A stretch of DNA of 27,657 bases from CALMZN01 sp964443785 (GTDB lineage Bacteria > Patescibacteriota > Patescibacteriia > UBA1558 > GWA2-36-10). The stretch lies in assembly GCA_964443785.1 (NCBI GenBank), contig CAYUER010000010.1:1-27657 (forward strand), given 5' to 3'. Shown in pieces: positions 23,962 to 27,657 of the stretch. The number at the start of each line of letters is the position of its first letter. The stretch's first letter is position 1. The notes beneath the pieces were generated by a model. The model was given only the letters and a program-made list of their open reading frames with translations. It made no database searches and had not been told where the DNA came from. The position numbers and the translations under genes were made by a program.

Positions 23962-24447
23962 CTCATGTTTTTTGACCCAAAAATTAAAATGCCAGACATG
24001 AAAAAATATCAAAGTCAACACATTGAAAATGACACCCTTTAAAATACTAGTAATTTGGCTACTATCAACAAAATAACTAGCTAGTTCGAAAATATTATGA
24101 CCCACAAAAACCAAGAGCCAATAAAAAACAAAAGAAAAAAAGCTCAACCACAAAACTGTAAAAATATTTTTTGAAGTAAAAGTGGATAATTGTAAATTTT
24201 TGAGAATAAAAATAATAGAAATAAAAACAATGGCATGAAAACCAAAAATAGCCGACATAGAATCAATGACCAAGCCGGCCAAAAAAGCATAAGCATAGGC
24301 TAGCCATAATTCCTTGATATTGAAATAAAGCAAAAGTAAACTAATCAAAAAAGGCTGAATATACTGCCAAGTACCCCCATAAAAATTAAAAATAATATGA
24401 AAATATAGGGATAGCAAAAATAATACCAATGAAGCAACATATCTCAT
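23962..24447 (-). CDS. mreD: rod shape-determining protein MreD (3' end at gap)
   Basis: Polytopic membrane partner of MreC and PBP2. The 162 visible residues are strongly hydrophobic with about five membrane segments (roughly 3-22, 28-42, 48-66, 70-83, 95-117, 135-152) and end at FWVKKHE against the gap. Closing the gap on its 4-nt overlap adds KQSF and a TAA at 23843-23845, giving 166 residues, the usual MreD length. The identity rests on size, hydrophobicity and position between mreC and mrdA, since MreD sequences are weakly conserved. The start follows mreC by the TAA-T-ATG junction. Confidence 0.88.
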
Positions 24448-24448
24448 A

Positions 24449-25183
24449 TTATTTGATTACTGCCACTTGTGTCAGACTGTTCAAATCTACCATTGATTCG
24501 ACGGTCGCTACCTTAAAAAGATCCTCTTCTTTGGCACTGACTTCACCAATGCGTCCGACTACTAGACCGCCTCTGACATCAGGATTGAAATCCGAAGTAT
24601 AAACCAAATCATTTTTTTTGATATCTTGAGCTTGGGGAATATAGCTCAAATTCATACCCAAACCCAAAGAGCCAGTCAAAACCCCAGAAACACTCTGCTC
24701 CTCGCCAACACGCACAGCAATCTTACTGGCATTATCGATAATCAAGCGCACTACTGCTGAATCAGGATTGACTGCCGATACCTTGCCAACAAGGATGCCG
24801 TCATTGACGACTACAGCCTGACCAAAGGATACACCGTCATTGGCACCAGCGCTGATTAAAATCAAATTATTGTTGACTGCGTCTCTGCTCAAAATATTAG
24901 CCACTTCAAAATTATAATTTTTTTGATCACGAAAATTCAGCAAAGCACGTAACTGCTCATTTTCTGACTTAAGGGTCTGCAGCTTGGCATTGTCAACCAA
25001 TAATTTTTGATACTCTGCTTGCAAATTGTCCATCGGAGCGAGTAGTCTATTGGCCGACTCTTTTGGTATAAAAATACCTCTCACCAAAACACCAAAATCA
25101 AAAATCTGGCCATTCTTCAATAACACGAAAAGAAAAATGGCCAACAAAGATAAAATAAAAATTTTTAAATTAAGCTTCAGCAT
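24449..25183 (-). CDS. mreC: rod shape-determining protein MreC
   Basis: Bitopic membrane scaffold that activates PBP2/RodA. The 244 residues have an N-terminal membrane helix (about 5-22), a coiled coil (about 48-92, with DNLQAEYQKLLVDNAKLQ and KSENEQLRALLNF), and two beta-barrel domains with ILVGKVSAVNPDSAVVRLI and GGLVVGRIGEV. It sits in the classical order after mreB. The start is joined to the mreB stop as TAA-T-ATG; a GGAG lies 9 nt before the ATG, the clearest Shine-Dalgarno in the window. Confidence 0.95.
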   Translation of the reverse strand: MLKLNLKIFILSLLAIFLFVLLKNGQIFDFGVLVRGIFIPKESANRLLAPMDNLQAEYQKLLVDNAKLQTLKSENEQLRALLNFRDQKNYNFEVANILSRDAVNNNLILISAGANDGVSFGQAVVVNDGILVGKVSAVNPDSAVVRLIIDNASKIAVRVGEEQSVSGVLTGSLGLGMNLSYIPQAQDIKKNDLVYTSDFNPDVRGGLVVGRIGEVSAKEEDLFKVATVESMVDLNSLTQVAVIK

Positions 25184-25184
25184 A

Positions 25185-26237
25185 TTAACCTACTCCCAAA
25201 TCCTTGGTCGGGGGCAACAAAACTTCTTTGAGATTTTCCAAGTCATCCAAAATCTTGCCCGCTCCCCTGACTACTGCAGTCAATGGCTCATCAGTGATAT
25301 ACACTGGCATTTTGGTCTCCTTGGAAATCAGCTCATCCAAGCCACGAATCAAAGCACCACCACCAGTCAAGACCATGCCTTTTTCATACAAGTCAGAAAC
25401 CAATTCTGGCGGTGAACTTTCAATAGTAGCCTTGATGCTATCGACAATGATTCTGATCGGCTTGATGATAGCTTCACGCACATTGGAATCAGTGATGTGT
25501 ATCTCCTTAGGCAAGCCAGTGATCAAATCACGGCCGCGCATCACTGCTTCTAGGGGCTGATTCAGTGGCAATACTGAACCAATCTGAATCTTGATACGCT
25601 CAGCTGTTCTTTGGCCTAATAATAGATTAAATTTATCCCTCGCATACTGAATAATAGCTTCGTCCAGCTTATCACCCGCTAATTTCAAAGATTTCCAAGA
25701 GACAATCCCAGACAAAGATATGACCGCAATCTCAGTGGTACCACCACCCAAGTCGACTACCATGCTACCGTTGGCTTCCTGGATAGGCAGACCAGCGCCA
25801 ATAGCAGCAGCCATTGGCTCCTCTATCAGCCAAACTTCTGAAGCACCAGCTCTTAAGACCGCATCTTCTACGGCTTTTTTTTCTACTTCTGTCACATCCA
25901 AAGGTATGGCAATCACCACTCGTGGACGAGGCACAAAAGTCATAGATTCACGGTGCACTTTTTCGATAAAATATTTGATCATTTTTTCAGTCACCTCAAA
26001 ATCAGAAATCACACCATCAACCATAGGCTTGGTCACTGTGATATGTTGAGGAGTTTTACCCAACATAGTTTTGGCATCTTCGCCGACAGCAATTATTTTT
26101 TCTGTACGATTATTGATCGCCACCACACTCGGCTCATTGATCACTATACCTTGTTCTTTGACATACACCAAAGTACTAGAAGTACCTAGATCAATACCCA
26201 TATCTTTTGAAAATCTGCGAAATATTTTTTTAAACAT
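25185..26237 (-). CDS. mreB: rod shape-determining protein MreB, main copy
   Basis: Actin-like membrane filament that positions the elongation machinery. The 350 residues begin MFKKIFRRFSKD, an amphipathic basic helix like the E. coli membrane anchor. Phosphate-1 GIDLGTSSTLVYV (14-26), phosphate-2 VDLGGGTTEIAVIS and the adenosine motif MVLTGGGALIRGLDELI follow. It is the first gene of the classical mreB-mreC-mreD-mrdA order. Its start overlaps the proS stop by 8 nt (ATGTTTAA), so proS and the cell-shape genes are probably one transcript. The second copy lies 4 kb downstream. Confidence 0.97.
   Translation of the reverse strand: MFKKIFRRFSKDMGIDLGTSSTLVYVKEQGIVINEPSVVAINNRTEKIIAVGEDAKTMLGKTPQHITVTKPMVDGVISDFEVTEKMIKYFIEKVHRESMTFVPRPRVVIAIPLDVTEVEKKAVEDAVLRAGASEVWLIEEPMAAAIGAGLPIQEANGSMVVDLGGGTTEIAVISLSGIVSWKSLKLAGDKLDEAIIQYARDKFNLLLGQRTAERIKIQIGSVLPLNQPLEAVMRGRDLITGLPKEIHITDSNVREAIIKPIRIIVDSIKATIESSPPELVSDLYEKGMVLTGGGALIRGLDELISKETKMPVYITDEPLTAVVRGAGKILDDLENLKEVLLPPTKDLGVG
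25193..25196 (-). promoter_or_regulatory. Shine-Dalgarno-like GGAG before mreC
   Basis: GGAG ends 9 nt upstream of the mreC ATG, inside the last codons of mreB. Most other starts in the window lack such a site, so this one may matter, but it also encodes the GVG end of MreB. Confidence 0.4.
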
Positions 26238-27477
26238 TGTAAAATTCTTTTATAATGTTAATTACTTCTGTTTTATCTAATATTTTTGATGTATGTGTTT
26301 TTCTATCTATTAATTCTAACTTATCTTGTTTATCACCAATAATTAACTGCCAGCAAATACCAATTAAATCTGCATCTTTAAATTTTTTGGCCAAAGAAAT
26401 ATCACGATCATCATATAAAACAGTTAAACCAATTTTATTTAATTCCGAGTAGATGCTCTCTGCTTCTTTTATTTTTTTATCATCTTTTGATAAGGCTAAC
26501 AAATGCACATGAAAAGGTGTGGTATTTTTTGTCCAAATAATACCATCTTTATCATGAGATGCTTCGACAACTGTACCCATTATACGACCCAAGCCAATAC
26601 CATAAGACCCCATGTATACAGGATTTTTTTTGCCATTTTCATCAACATAGTTCAAATCTAATGACCCTGAATATTTTGTGCCCAAGCGAAAAATATTACC
26701 AGCCTCTACAGTTTTAAAAATTTTTAATTTATTACCACACTCAGGACATTTATCACCCTCTTTTAATTTAGTTATTTCTGTATTTTGCGCCCAACTACAT
26801 TTCTGACACAAAATTGTCAAATCTTCTCCCGCTTCAGTAATAACCATAAACTCATGAGAAAATTGTTGACTCATTGCTCCACCAGAAGCTTCCACTGAAA
26901 AAGCATCTAATCCTAAACGCTTAAATATTTTTAAATAGGCCTCATGGGCTATGGCATAATATCTATCTAAATCTTTTTCATCTGTATGAAAACTATATAA
27001 ATCTTTCATAGAAAACTCCCTGCCGCGCAGCAAGCCAGATTTAGCTCTTTTTTCATCTCTAAATTTAGTTTGAATCTGATATAAGTAAATTGGCAAATCT
27101 TTATAAGAATTTATATTTTTTTTGACAATATCTGTAACCACCTCTTCATGGGTTGTGCCCAAACCAACCTCACTACCATGATGATCTTTGAATTGATACA
27201 TGATTGACTCTAAGTCCTGCCAACGACCAGTTTTTTGCCAAAGCTCTTTAGATTGTAAAGCTGGCATCAATATCTCTTGACCGTCGATTGCATCCATCTC
27301 TTCACGAATGACGTTTTCAATTTTTCTAAAAACTTTTAAACCTAATGGCAGATAATCATAAACCCCAGCCATTTGTTTTTCTACAAAACCAGCTTTCACT
27401 AGTAATTCAGCATTGATACTTTTTTCATCTTGATTGATATCTTTTCTTGTTTTGCCAAATAATTTTGATTGCTTCAT
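26230..27477 (-). CDS. proS: prolyl-tRNA synthetase lacking the editing domain
   Basis: Charges tRNA-Pro. The 415-residue class II core has motif 1 around LPLGLKVFRKIENVIREEM (43-61), motif 2 TKFRDEKRAKSGLLRGREFS (137-156) and motif 3 GSYGIGLGRIM (290-300), then a short anticodon-binding domain. Bacterial-type ProRS is about 570 residues because an editing (INS) domain of about 180 lies between motifs 2 and 3. Here that place holds a compact four-cysteine module, C224-x2-C227 and C244-x2-C247, probably a zinc ribbon. Cis editing of Ala-tRNA-Pro should therefore be absent. The ATG is joined to the upstream gene by TAA-T-ATG; the 3' end overlaps mreB by 8 nt. Confidence 0.96.
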   Translation of the reverse strand: MKQSKLFGKTRKDINQDEKSINAELLVKAGFVEKQMAGVYDYLPLGLKVFRKIENVIREEMDAIDGQEILMPALQSKELWQKTGRWQDLESIMYQFKDHHGSEVGLGTTHEEVVTDIVKKNINSYKDLPIYLYQIQTKFRDEKRAKSGLLRGREFSMKDLYSFHTDEKDLDRYYAIAHEAYLKIFKRLGLDAFSVEASGGAMSQQFSHEFMVITEAGEDLTILCQKCSWAQNTEITKLKEGDKCPECGNKLKIFKTVEAGNIFRLGTKYSGSLDLNYVDENGKKNPVYMGSYGIGLGRIMGTVVEASHDKDGIIWTKNTTPFHVHLLALSKDDKKIKEAESIYSELNKIGLTVLYDDRDISLAKKFKDADLIGICWQLIIGDKQDKLELIDRKTHTSKILDKTEVINIIKEFYNV

Positions 27478-27478
27478 A

Positions 27479-27657
27479 TTATTTATTCTCTATAAATTTT
27501 TCTATTCTTATTTTTTCTTGAACTAATAATTCTCCCCCATATTCACCGCTATGTGCTTTTTGACCAGCATAAGAAACTTTTTTTTGGTCAAGATGCAAAT
27601 CAATAATCAAACGCCCAGCTTCTGAACGGATATAGGCATGAAAACGCGGATAAAGGC
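27479..27657 (-). CDS. 3' end of a small uncharacterised protein (5' end outside window)
   Basis: The last 58 residues of an ORF that runs off the window edge. It contains RFHAYIRSEAGRLIIDLHLD, then QKKVSYAGQKAHSGEYGGEL and a charged helical tail ending IENK. The HLDQK...SY.G..AHSGEY pattern is dense in His, Asp and Tyr and looks like a conserved core. I have the impression of similar unnamed proteins in CPR genomes but cannot confirm it. The stop is one nucleotide before the proS ATG (TAA-T-ATG), implying cotranscription. Function unknown. Confidence 0.75.
   Translation of the reverse strand, partial: LYPRFHAYIRSEAGRLIIDLHLDQKKVSYAGQKAHSGEYGGELLVQEKIRIEKFIENK

Noticed and set aside
21958..24447. 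An apparent single 829-residue MreD-PBP2 fusion
   Set aside because: The reading frame only stays open through 100 N. Closing the gap on CTCA gives separate, complete mreD and mrdA with normal ends.
1..27657. tRNA genes, CRISPR arrays, insertion sequences or prophage
   Set aside because: I found no T-loop/acceptor pattern, no regularly spaced repeats, and no transposase, integrase or phage structural proteins.

Overview
This 27.7 kb window is AT-rich, densely coded and almost entirely minus-strand. It looks like a chromosome segment of a Patescibacteria/CPR bacterium, probably Parcubacteria-like. Reasons: a DUF4012 protein, a DUF6311-like GT-C protein, a chromosomal VirD4/TraG-like ATPase next to a bPH2-type membrane protein, a prolyl-tRNA synthetase without the bacterial editing insertion, and near absence of Shine-Dalgarno sites. 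UGA is a normal stop (dnaX and greA end in TGA), so the UGA=Gly code of Gracilibacteria/SR1 does not apply. Taxonomy is inference. There are three 100-N assembly gaps (2221-2320, 15567-15666, 23862-23961), each at a gene boundary. The last two are flanked by short identical ends (8 and 4 nt); closing them on these overlaps gives sensible gene junctions.

Layout by increasing coordinate; transcription runs right to left. 3-2094: dnaX and an unidentified coiled-coil/beta protein. 2179-5710: a triad of a bPH2-like membrane protein, a small uncharacterised protein and a VirD4/TraG-like ATPase, with no relaxase or pilus genes visible. A 27-residue membrane peptide (5739-5822, plus strand) diverges from the triad and converges on lepA. 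5819-18173: a cell-envelope operon read as initiating phosphoglycosyltransferase, three GT4 glycosyltransferases, DUF6311-like GT-C protein, DUF4012 protein, MurJ flippase and LepA. It has its own promoter at 18190-18218. 18246-18707: RNase P RNA (rnpB) with a clear promoter and terminator. 18735-19316: a lone nucleotidyltransferase-fold gene. 19338-26237: the cell-shape locus read as mreB, mreC, mreD, mrdA (PBP2), greA, a second mreB and a GT4 glycosyltransferase. 26230-27657: proS and the end of a small unknown gene.

The genes together suggest envelope building: MreBCD/PBP2 set the peptidoglycan pattern, MurJ flips a lipid-linked precursor, and the PGT/GT4/GT-C/DUF4012 set probably makes and attaches a surface glycan. 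The most interesting uncharacterised parts are the VirD4-like triad, the glycan operon whose DUF4012 protein resembles LCP glycan ligases, the second MreB, and an RNase P RNA whose P15 loop lacks the GGU tRNA-CCA contact.
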